A DNA stretch of 7,548 nucleotides from Treponema sp. (lineage in GTDB: Bacteria > Spirochaetota > Spirochaetia > Treponematales > Breznakiellaceae), in NCBI GenBank assembly GCA_031276615.1, contig JAISND010000016.1:1-7548 (forward strand), in the 5' to 3' direction. Numbering within the stretch: the first letter of the stretch is position 1; every line of letters begins with the position of its first letter. A model generated the notes under the pieces. That model ran no database searches and had not been told where the DNA came from. It saw nothing but the letters and a program-made list of their open reading frames with translations. Shown here piece by piece: positions 1 to 5,386 of this stretch. Position numbers and translations under genes: made by a program.

Positions 1-27
1 GACCTCGTTGAGGTTACAATATTTATT

Positions 28-33
28 AGGAGG
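28..33 (+). promoter_or_regulatory. Shine-Dalgarno that fixes the start of the solute-binding protein gene
   Basis: A perfect AGGAGG sits four bases before the ATG at 38. The frame is open further upstream to a TTG at 8, but that codon has no ribosome site and would put ten extra residues before an otherwise normal signal peptide. The ATG at 38 is therefore preferred. Confidence 0.85.
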
Positions 34-37
34 AAGT

Positions 38-1831
38 ATGAAAAAATTACTCACATTTCTTATTATGGCATTCGTATTGGGTGGAATCCTTTACGCGGCC
101 GGCGGTCAGCAGCCGGGCGGGACAGGGGGCCCGGCAGTCTCCTCCACAGACGGCATTACGGGGAAGCTCCCTGTGGAGCCCATTTACGATGGATACAAAG
201 CCGAAGGTAAAGAATGGTGGCCCATCCCTGTAACGGGCTGGACTAAAAGTTCCAAGTACCCGGATCAGCCCCCGATTTCGGGCAAGAGGGAATATCCCGT
301 TGTCAAGGACACCTTCAACCTGAAGGTCGGTCTCAAAAACAGTTCCAACACCCTGGACTTTGAAGACAACGACCTCACCCGCTTTATGGAAAAGTTGACC
401 AACGTTCATATCGAATGGGAAATTCTCCCCGAATCAAACCCGAAAGAAAAAATCAACCTCATGTTCGCCGCCGGGAGCGATCTCCCCGACGTGTTCATGG
501 GCTGCGGGTTTACGGCGCCGGAACTCATCTCCTACGGTTCGTTCAATCTGCTGCTTCCCCTTCAGGACCTGATCGAAAATACCAGTTATTTCCTTAAAAA
601 ACGATACGACGCGCTCCCCGAGTTGTACAGGTTTACCCGCTCCGCCGACGGGAATATCTACGCCCTGGGACGGGGCCACGATAACCTACCGAACCTGGTA
701 TCCCAGCGCTTTTGGATTAACAAGACCTTTTTGAAAACCCTGGGCATGCAGATGCCCACCACCACCGAAGAATACTATCAGTACCTGGTGGCCGTAAAAA
801 CGAGAGACCCCAACGGCAATGGCAAAGCTGACGAAATTCCCCTCATCGGGGCCCCTGCGAGTACCATGTGGCACGGCGAAATCGACGGCTTCCTGATGAA
901 CGCATTTATTTACGACGAATCGGCTACCGGCAGCGACCGGAACGCCCGGCGGCGGGTATTCTGGACCGGCGACGGTAAAGTCGATGTCTCCTTTACCAAA
1001 CCCGAGTGGAAAGACGGTTTAGCCTACCTGCACAGGCTCTATGCCGAGGGTTTGATGGCCCTTGAGACCTTTACCATTCAGAAAGAACAACTGCGCTCCC
1101 TGGTGGAAAACAAGGACGCCCTGATAGTCGGCTCCCTGCCCAGCGGCGGCCATCATGAATTCGCCATACCGGACGGCACCCGGCGCGGTGATTTTCAGGT
1201 AGTGCCCCCCCTCAAGGGCCCCAAGGGAGTACAGCAGACCTGGTACGATCAGTACGGCAATATGAGTATGGGCGACTTCGTCATCACCTCGTCCTGCAAA
1301 GTCCCCGAACTTGCCATCAAATGGGCTGACTATATGGTAACCCCGGACTTTACCATGAAGAGCCGCTACGGATGGCTCGGACGGGATTGGGAAATCCCGG
1401 TCGGGAAGATTGCCGTCGATGGCAACCCCTCGCCCTACGAAGAAACGGGCCTCAAGCTGGGCCAGCCGCAGAAAGTCCATTGGGGCAGCGGTTATACCTG
1501 GACCCCCGGCTTCGGTTCCTATGCCCGGACTAAAAGCGACGATCCCTACGAACTTGAATTTGTACTCTACGAAGCGATGAAGCTGTACTGGCCGTACCGG
1601 TTCATGAACAGCCTTCCGCGGAATCTTCCCTACACGGTGCAGGAAGCCCGGCGTTACAACGAGTTGACCAACCTGATCGTGGACTATGTAGACGAGTCCA
1701 TGGCGCTCTTTATAACCGGCCGCTTGGATCTCAACAAAGACTGGGACAAATATATTGCCGATCTTAACACCATGGGGCTTAATGAATGGCTCGGCCTTAT
1801 TCAGTCAGCCTGGGATCGGTTTAGAAAGTAA
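38..1831 (+). CDS. ABC transporter extracellular sugar-binding protein (family 1, LplA/LipO-like)
   Basis: This 597-residue protein looks like the ligand-binding component of a CUT1-type sugar ABC importer, acting outside the cytoplasmic membrane. Residues 1-21 form a signal peptide: KK, a hydrophobic stretch, then a small-residue end (LYAA) followed by GGQQPGG. The mature part carries hallmarks of the large (550-600 residue) binding proteins of this group: an early LKVGLKNSS strand, a LMFAAGSDLPDVF segment typical of family 1 binding proteins, and an acidic DPNGNGKADE loop at residues 257-266 resembling the calcium-type loop seen in many relatives. Aromatics are frequent, as expected of a sugar cleft. 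No cysteine follows the signal peptide, so lipid anchoring is not supported. The gene is 22 bp before a sugar isomerase gene and no permease or ATPase gene is in view. The family is confident; the ligand is unknown. Confidence 0.9.
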   Translation: MKKLLTFLIMAFVLGGILYAAGGQQPGGTGGPAVSSTDGITGKLPVEPIYDGYKAEGKEWWPIPVTGWTKSSKYPDQPPISGKREYPVVKDTFNLKVGLKNSSNTLDFEDNDLTRFMEKLTNVHIEWEILPESNPKEKINLMFAAGSDLPDVFMGCGFTAPELISYGSFNLLLPLQDLIENTSYFLKKRYDALPELYRFTRSADGNIYALGRGHDNLPNLVSQRFWINKTFLKTLGMQMPTTTEEYYQYLVAVKTRDPNGNGKADEIPLIGAPASTMWHGEIDGFLMNAFIYDESATGSDRNARRRVFWTGDGKVDVSFTKPEWKDGLAYLHRLYAEGLMALETFTIQKEQLRSLVENKDALIVGSLPSGGHHEFAIPDGTRRGDFQVVPPLKGPKGVQQTWYDQYGNMSMGDFVITSSCKVPELAIKWADYMVTPDFTMKSRYGWLGRDWEIPVGKIAVDGNPSPYEETGLKLGQPQKVHWGSGYTWTPGFGSYARTKSDDPYELEFVLYEAMKLYWPYRFMNSLPRNLPYTVQEARRYNELTNLIVDYVDESMALFITGRLDLNKDWDKYIADLNTMGLNEWLGLIQSAWDRFRK

Positions 1832-1853
1832 AAGCGAAAAAAGGAGAAACATC

Positions 1854-2783
1854 ATGCTAAAACTTGAACATGCAGACACCGCCAAACTTGGTTTTGTCCA
1901 GGGATGGGGAATGGCGTCAATGCCCAAAACAATTACCGACCGTATCGAACAGTTGAAGTGGTATATACGTAAAACCGCCGAATTGGGCGGGGGCGTCGTC
2001 CAGTTCAGCGGTATGCCCGAAGACTGGAACGACCGCAAGCTTAAAGAAGTCAAGGAAGTTCTGGAAGAAACAAACATCGCCATCGAAATCGCCTGCCATG
2101 TCTTCGGCGGCTGGACCATCCTGGGCTCCCTTGCCGGGGAAAACAAAAGCGAAGTCCGCGCCCTAGTGGACGCTCAGATAAAGAGCGCCCACTTTTTGGG
2201 GACTAGGATCATCCGCAGTTCCTACGGTAAAATGTGTGTAAGGTACTCCCGGTACAACAAAAGCTACCCCCTCAAGGAACACATCAAGTATATGGTGGAT
2301 ACCCTGAAGGAGACCGCCCGGATCTGCGAAGGCGAAGACCTGTACTTCGGCCTGGAAAACCACGCCGACTTTACGGGCCGCGAATTCGCCCAGATCTACG
2401 AAGAGGTCGGTTCAAAACGGGTCGGCTGCACCCTGGATACGGCGAACGGATTTACCGTCTTCTCCGATGCCAACGACGATATTGAAGCCCTTGCGCCCTG
2501 GGCCATTACTACCCACATCAAGGACATCAAGATTGAAGACACCGACCCGGCCCAGGGATGGGTGCCCATGATCCCCCGGGGTTGTCCCATCGGCGAAGGC
2601 AATGTTAATATACCCCGGGCGCTTGAACTCTTGGATCAGCAGGCGCCTTTCAAGGAGGAACTGCACCTGGTTCTGGAACAAAGCTGGATGAACTACGATG
2701 GCGTGAAGGATCGCGCCAAATACGATGAAGAATGCCTGCATCGCGGGCTGCGCTACGTTAAATCATTGCTGGGCCGGGTTTAG
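1854..2783 (+). CDS. Sugar phosphate isomerase/epimerase family TIM-barrel protein
   Basis: A 309-residue protein of the xylose-isomerase-like / AP-endonuclease-2 TIM-barrel superfamily, presumably cytoplasmic. Members isomerise or epimerise sugars, keto-acids or cyclitols with a divalent metal; some act on 3-keto sugars. The usual metal ligands can be placed in order: E168 (in GLENH), D195 (in TLDTAN), H221 (in HIKD) and E275 (in VLEQSW). H170 is a likely substrate contact. Length is normal and the site looks intact, so the protein is probably active. The start at 1854 is chosen because AAGGAG (1841-1846) lies seven bases upstream; an open frame back to 1755 only overlaps the preceding gene. 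The gene sits 22 bp after the binding-protein gene and 23 bp before an SDR gene, which implies co-transcription and a shared sugar pathway. The substrate cannot be read from the sequence. Confidence 0.88.
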   Translation: MLKLEHADTAKLGFVQGWGMASMPKTITDRIEQLKWYIRKTAELGGGVVQFSGMPEDWNDRKLKEVKEVLEETNIAIEIACHVFGGWTILGSLAGENKSEVRALVDAQIKSAHFLGTRIIRSSYGKMCVRYSRYNKSYPLKEHIKYMVDTLKETARICEGEDLYFGLENHADFTGREFAQIYEEVGSKRVGCTLDTANGFTVFSDANDDIEALAPWAITTHIKDIKIEDTDPAQGWVPMIPRGCPIGEGNVNIPRALELLDQQAPFKEELHLVLEQSWMNYDGVKDRAKYDEECLHRGLRYVKSLLGRV

Positions 2784-2806
2784 GCCCAGGGTTAAGGAGT
2801 ACCTAT

Positions 2807-3802
2807 ATGTCAAAGAATATACTTGTTACCGGCGGTTCCGGGAGAGTAGGAAACTATGTTACCACCTATCTGAAAGACAACGGTTATAACGTTGCCAATT
2901 TCGATTATCTGCCGCCCAAACCCGATTCTCTCGCCGCTAAGGCGGGCATTCCCTTTATTTTGGGGAACCTGACGAACCTGGGGGACTGCATGCGGGCGAT
3001 AAGCTTTGCTCAGGCCGACGCGGTGGTACACCTCGCTGCCATCCCCTTTAACACCGACCTTGTGCCGCCCTTCGCGGGCAACTGGAGCAAGCTTACCGAT
3101 GGCGCGCGCTTTGTCCAGCGGCTGCCCTGGGCACAGCATGAATGGGACACCATGGAGATAAACACCATGGGAAGCTTCTTTATTGTTGACGCCATGCGGC
3201 GCCTCGGGGTAAAACAGCTGATCGCCGCGTCGAGCTACTTCGTTCTGGGTATCGGTTTCCGGCTCTCGGGAACGAGCTTTCAGCCTTCGTACCTGCCCAT
3301 GGACGAGGATCATCCGCTCCTGCCCGAAGACACCTACAGCCTTTCCAAGGTGTTGGGTGAAGAGATATACAAGAGCTTCGGACGGGCCTACGGTCTCAAC
3401 ACCGTTGCCATGCGCTTTATGGGAGTTTTTGTCCCGCCCGTCGAAGGCCAGCCCGATCCCCGGAAGGAATGGCCCGTCAAGGTACCGGCGGCGGACGACG
3501 AGAACAAGGGTTACCTTATCAGCGACACATTCCAATACATCGATGCCCGGGACATCGCCATTTTCGTCAAACTGTCGCTGGAATCGAAAAAACTCGGCCA
3601 GTTCGAACCCTTCTACGTAGTTTCCGACACCAAGTACGATGAGCCCACAAAGGACATCGTTGCCCGGCGTTGGCCTTTCCTTGCGGAAAAGGCCAAAGAC
3701 ATACCCGGAACGGAAGGTATCATCAGCGGCAAACGGGCCGAAAAGATCCTGGGATTCAAGTCGGAGTACACCTGGCGGAAAGGACTTAAAACGACATTCT
3801 AA
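2807..3802 (+). CDS. NAD-dependent epimerase/dehydratase family protein (extended SDR), copy 1
   Basis: A 331-residue extended short-chain dehydrogenase/reductase. The N-terminal Rossmann motif TGGSGRVG is at residues 8-15. D33 at the end of the second strand suggests NAD rather than NADP. HLAA (75-78) is the conserved mid-domain motif, S142-S143 supply the serine position, and Y177-SLS-K181 is the catalytic YxxxK. All parts for oxidoreduction at a sugar carbon are present. Relatives include UDP-sugar 4-epimerases, sugar dehydratases and uronate or aldose dehydrogenases; this sequence does not decide among them. AAGGAG (2794-2799) lies seven bases before the ATG. It appears to be the last gene of the transport/isomerase cluster. 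A full-length paralog lies downstream at 4170-5189: the segments from the RWP motif to the WRxG motif (residues 288-326 here) match at 22 of 39 positions by hand count. Confidence 0.9.
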   Translation: MSKNILVTGGSGRVGNYVTTYLKDNGYNVANFDYLPPKPDSLAAKAGIPFILGNLTNLGDCMRAISFAQADAVVHLAAIPFNTDLVPPFAGNWSKLTDGARFVQRLPWAQHEWDTMEINTMGSFFIVDAMRRLGVKQLIAASSYFVLGIGFRLSGTSFQPSYLPMDEDHPLLPEDTYSLSKVLGEEIYKSFGRAYGLNTVAMRFMGVFVPPVEGQPDPRKEWPVKVPAADDENKGYLISDTFQYIDARDIAIFVKLSLESKKLGQFEPFYVVSDTKYDEPTKDIVARRWPFLAEKAKDIPGTEGIISGKRAEKILGFKSEYTWRKGLKTTF

Positions 3803-3830
3803 AAGACGGGGGATGAAGACCTGAAGGCTC

Positions 3831-3929
3831 GGACCTGCACAGAAATAAAATGCCCCGCATTTTATTTTAATTGCTTATGCAATAAAGAAATAACATGACC
3901 AATCGTTCATGTTATTTCTGTGCGGGTCC
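3831..3929. other. Cloverleaf-forming inverted-repeat element, function unknown
   Basis: A 12-bp closing stem pairs 3831-3842 (GGACCTGCACAG) with 3918-3929 (CTGTGCGGGTCC), with a single T-G wobble. Inside are three hairpins: arm A 3843-3853 with 3857-3867 (11 bp, CCC loop); arm B 3870-3874 with 3879-3883 (ATTGC/GCAAT, TTAT loop); arm C 3888-3898 with 3907-3917 (11 bp, extendable to 13 in competition with the closing stem, 8-nt loop). Only about five bases lie between the arms. The same right-hand arm can instead form a continuous 18-bp stem (3831-3848 with 3912-3929), because AGAAATAA occurs twice on the left side (3841 and 3886), so two exclusive folds exist. It could be a structured RNA or 3' end of the upstream operon, an operator cluster, or a small palindromic mobile repeat. 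No matching flanking duplication was seen. Confidence 0.7.
3886..3919. promoter_or_regulatory. Candidate operator palindrome (arm C of the cloverleaf)
   Basis: AGAAATAACATGA and TCATGTTATTTCT form a perfect 13-bp inverted repeat around the 8-bp spacer CCAATCGT. The right half-site TCATGTTAT (3907-3915) occurs again at 3989-3997, across the -10 of the downstream promoter. Shared half-sites of this kind are typical of transcription-factor binding, but no regulator gene is present in the window, so this is inference. Confidence 0.35.
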
Positions 3930-3971
3930 TTAGAAAAAACCGGCAGGTTTTCATCTCCCAGTAAAAAATGT

Positions 3972-4000
3972 TTGACAGCGTCTTATTGTCATGTTATCAT
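3972..4000 (+). promoter_or_regulatory. Strong sigma70-type promoter for the second SDR gene
   Basis: A perfect -35 TTGACA (3972-3977), a 17-bp spacer and a -10 TATCAT (3995-4000, five of six to consensus), with a TG at 3992-3993 giving an extended -10. Transcription would start near 4007, leaving a leader of about 163 nt before the ATG at 4170. The -10 overlaps the half-site TCATGTTAT that is also found in arm C of the upstream element, so the promoter may be regulated. Confidence 0.75.
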
Positions 4001-4034
4001 TTTTAAAATTCTTATTTAAAAAGTAGTTTTAAAA
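4001..4034. repeat. Two TTTTAAAA palindromes at the predicted transcription start
   Basis: TTTTAAAA occurs at 4001-4008 and 4027-4034, 26 bp apart, on either side of and just after the predicted +1. They might be an operator pair or a DNA-bending tract. In such AT-rich DNA they may also be chance. Confidence 0.2.
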
Positions 4035-4111
4035 TATCAATTTTGGAATCGGTTCTACAAAGCAACTATTATCGATGCCCCTTTACCAGTTGAGGAGGGA
4101 GTGTTGAATTG

Positions 4112-4216
4112 ATGTTGGATCCGAGCGTTGCTTCGATCGTTATTATTTTAATTGTTTTAGGAGTTTCCCATGGGAAAACGTGTATTAGTAACCGGTGGCA
4201 GCGGCCATCTCGGTAA
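4112..4216 (+). CDS. Possible 34-residue hydrophobic leader ORF overlapping the second SDR start
   Basis: An ATG at 4112 opens a short frame reading MLDPSVASIVIILIVLGVSH and then a basic tail, ending at TAA 4214-4216. An alternative TTG start lies at 4109. GAGGAGGG (4092-4099) lies 12 bases before the ATG, or 9 before the TTG, which is a workable ribosome site. Residues 6-18 are a hydrophobic run that could sit in a membrane. The ORF overlaps the first 47 bases of the SDR gene in another frame and its codons also carry that gene's Shine-Dalgarno, so its translation could affect initiation at 4170. No family is recognised. It may be chance, since AT-rich DNA readily gives Ile/Val/Leu-rich frames. 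Confidence 0.25.
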   Translation: MLDPSVASIVIILIVLGVSHGKTCISNRWQRPSR

Positions 4217-5189
4217 TTTTGTCTGTTCCCAACTCATCGGCAAAGGCTACGAGGTCTTCAGCTTCGATCAGACCCCCCCTCCCCCCAACAGCCTTAATCA
4301 GATCGCCGGCGTCCCCTTTATCAAGGGGGACCTCCTCGACCTGGGTGAACTCATGAGGGCCATCGCTTATTCCAAGGCCGAGTACATTCTGCATCTGGCG
4401 GCTATCACCGGTCCGTCTGAGCTTCGGGACCCCTATTCCGGTGACATGCCCCCTCAATTCCGCGCCTTCGCCGCTTCCCAGAGGATGCCCGAAGACACCT
4501 GTTTCAAAGTTAACACCTTGGGTACTTGGTATGTCTTGGACGCGGCCCGCCGCCTGGGTGTCAAAAACGTAGTCCTCAGTTCCAGCTACTACGCCACCGG
4601 CATCGGACAGCGGCCCGATGGTTCGGGCTATACCCCTCCAAAACTGCCCGTTGAAGAAGACGATCCCGTTGACAGCCCGATGACCAGCTATGATATGTCC
4701 AAGTATTTCAACGAAATCGAAGGAGCGGGCTTCTCCCGGGCCTACGGCATGAATGTCATTGCCCTGCGTTACATGGGCGTGTTCTATCCGGATAACGATT
4801 TTGCCCGCAAAATGTACAAATTCGGTGTCGATGCCGAAGCCCGGGCCCAGGACAAGGGCCTGATGATCGGCGACTGCGGCCAGTACGTGGACGCCCGCGA
4901 CATCGCCGATATCATGGAACTCTGCATCGGCAAGATAGGTAAACCGCCTCTTAAACCCTTCGAAGTTTTCTTCTGCTCAACCGACACTATGTGGAAAGAA
5001 GATTCCGCCACCGCGGTCGCCAAACGCTGGCCCCAGTTTGCCGAAATGGCCAAGAACCTGATTGGTCACGAGGGCGTCATGACCACCCGCAAGGCGGAGA
5101 AACTTCTGGGCTTCAAGAGCCACTACTCCTGGCGTGACGGGAAAGATGGTTATACGCCTCCCTCGCCCCCGCCGCCCCCCTCTTTCTAA
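4170..5189 (+). CDS. NAD-dependent epimerase/dehydratase family protein (extended SDR), copy 2 with polyproline tail
   Basis: A 339-residue extended SDR, collinear with the protein at 2807-3802. It keeps the Rossmann motif TGGSGHLG (8-15), D33 (NAD preference), D54-L55, HLAA (75-78), S137-S139 and the catalytic Y174-DMS-K178, so it should be active as an epimerase, dehydratase or dehydrogenase acting on a sugar or sugar nucleotide. It differs from copy 1 mainly at residues 80-112 and in the C-terminal substrate half, suggesting a different substrate. After the shared WRxG motif it adds a tail TPPSPPPPPSF, including five consecutive prolines, that copy 1 lacks. AGGAG (4159-4163) lies six bases before the ATG. 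It has its own promoter (3972-4000) and a strong terminator (5228-5274), so it is probably transcribed alone and controlled separately from the three-gene cluster. The exact reaction is unknown. Confidence 0.9.
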   Translation: MGKRVLVTGGSGHLGNFVCSQLIGKGYEVFSFDQTPPPPNSLNQIAGVPFIKGDLLDLGELMRAIAYSKAEYILHLAAITGPSELRDPYSGDMPPQFRAFAASQRMPEDTCFKVNTLGTWYVLDAARRLGVKNVVLSSSYYATGIGQRPDGSGYTPPKLPVEEDDPVDSPMTSYDMSKYFNEIEGAGFSRAYGMNVIALRYMGVFYPDNDFARKMYKFGVDAEARAQDKGLMIGDCGQYVDARDIADIMELCIGKIGKPPLKPFEVFFCSTDTMWKEDSATAVAKRWPQFAEMAKNLIGHEGVMTTRKAEKLLGFKSHYSWRDGKDGYTPPSPPPPPSF

Positions 5190-5200
5190 GATCGCCTGAA

Positions 5201-5221
5201 CCGTACGCAGCAATCGTGCGG
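5201..5221. other. Small hairpin just before the terminator
   Basis: CCGTACG (5201-5207) pairs with CGTGCGG (5215-5221), seven pairs including one G-T wobble, around a 7-nt loop. It lies 11 bp after the SDR stop codon and just before the main terminator stem. It may stabilise the 3' end of the message or help termination. Confidence 0.4.
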
Positions 5222-5227
5222 CCCTTT

Positions 5228-5274
5228 GGGGCGCCTACTCGCTACAATAGCGGGCAGGCGCCTCTTTTCTTTTT
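5228..5274 (+). terminator. Rho-independent terminator of the second SDR gene
   Basis: GGGGCGCCT (5228-5236) pairs with AGGCGCCTC (5256-5264, one G-T wobble). After one A/C mismatch the stem continues as CTCGCTA (5238-5244) with TAGCGGG (5248-5254, one wobble), closed by a CAA loop. A T-rich run, TTTTCTTTTT (5265-5274), follows at once. Stem strength and T-tract are those of a classic intrinsic terminator. It isolates the SDR gene from the restriction gene downstream. Confidence 0.92.
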
Positions 5275-5353
5275 CCTACAGAAGCCCCGAATATCAAAGA
5301 TCCGCATATAAACCTCAAAAAACCCAAGATCCCCGCCTAATGTTTGTGCCTTA

Positions 5354-5383
5354 CTATGTTTGCCTATGTTGTGCTATCATCTT
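5354..5383 (+). repeat. Three 10-bp phased CTAT repeats upstream of the restriction gene
   Basis: CTATGTTTGC (5354), CTATGTTGTG (5364) and CTATCATCTT (5374) follow each other in exact 10-bp steps, about one helical turn. The third contains the putative -10. They could be stacked binding sites on one face of the helix, or coincidence. Confidence 0.35.
5372..5380 (+). promoter_or_regulatory. Extended -10 promoter giving a possibly leaderless message
   Basis: TGC followed by TATCAT (5375-5380) is an extended -10 with the same hexamer as the promoter at 3995-4000. No good -35 is seen: TTACTA at 5351-5356, 18 bp upstream, matches at three of six positions. Six bases separate the hexamer from the ATG at 5387, so transcription would begin at or next to the A of the start codon. 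Confidence 0.5.
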
Positions 5384-5386
5384 TTT

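Larger units (their letters stand above)
3803..4169 (+). other. 367-bp structured intergenic region between the two SDR genes
   Basis: No complete ordinary gene fits here. From left to right it holds a short unstructured lead (3803-3830), a 99-nt cloverleaf-forming element (3831-3929), a small A/T-flanked hairpin (AAAACC 3936-3941 with GGTTTT 3946-3951), a strong promoter (3972-4000), an AT-rich start of the leader with two TTTTAAAA palindromes (4001-4034), and a region with a GAGGAGGG ribosome-site-like stretch (4092-4099) and a possible small hydrophobic ORF. It is clearly more AT-rich than the flanking genes. I see no convincing intrinsic terminator for the upstream operon apart from the cloverleaf itself. 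Confidence 0.8.

Noticed and set aside
2..14. ACCTC-GTT-GAGGT hairpin at the left edge
   Set aside because: Only five pairs and cut close by the window edge; cannot be called an operator or terminator.
15..20. TACAAT as a -10 for the binding-protein gene
   Set aside because: Five of six match, but its -35 would lie outside the window and the leader would begin right at the Shine-Dalgarno. More likely the gene continues an upstream operon or the match is chance.
1755..1853. Upstream extension of the isomerase gene
   Set aside because: It only overlaps the binding-protein gene in another frame; the ATG at 1854 has a well-placed AAGGAG and begins the conserved protein.
2810..3535. Minus-strand open frame of about 240 codons opposite the first SDR gene
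   Set aside because: Antisense shadow of a gene with clear SDR motifs; low-complexity composition, no family seen.
3831..3929. Integron attC site
   Set aside because: Size and folding are suggestive and treponemes can carry integrons, but the terminal RYYYAAC / GTTRRRY core sites are absent.
3831..3929. tRNA or tmRNA-like gene
   Set aside because: The cloverleaf has a 12-bp closing stem, a 3-nt loop in arm A and no GTTC-type T-loop or CCA end.
3831..3929. MITE with target-site duplication
   Set aside because: The flanks (CTC on the left, TTA on the right) do not match, so insertion cannot be shown; the idea stays open only through a copy search.
4116..4135. Attenuator-like hairpin GATCCGAGC / GCTTCGATC before a T-rich run
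   Set aside because: The stem has a mismatch and a wobble, and the following T-rich run is interrupted by A and G residues; too weak to call.
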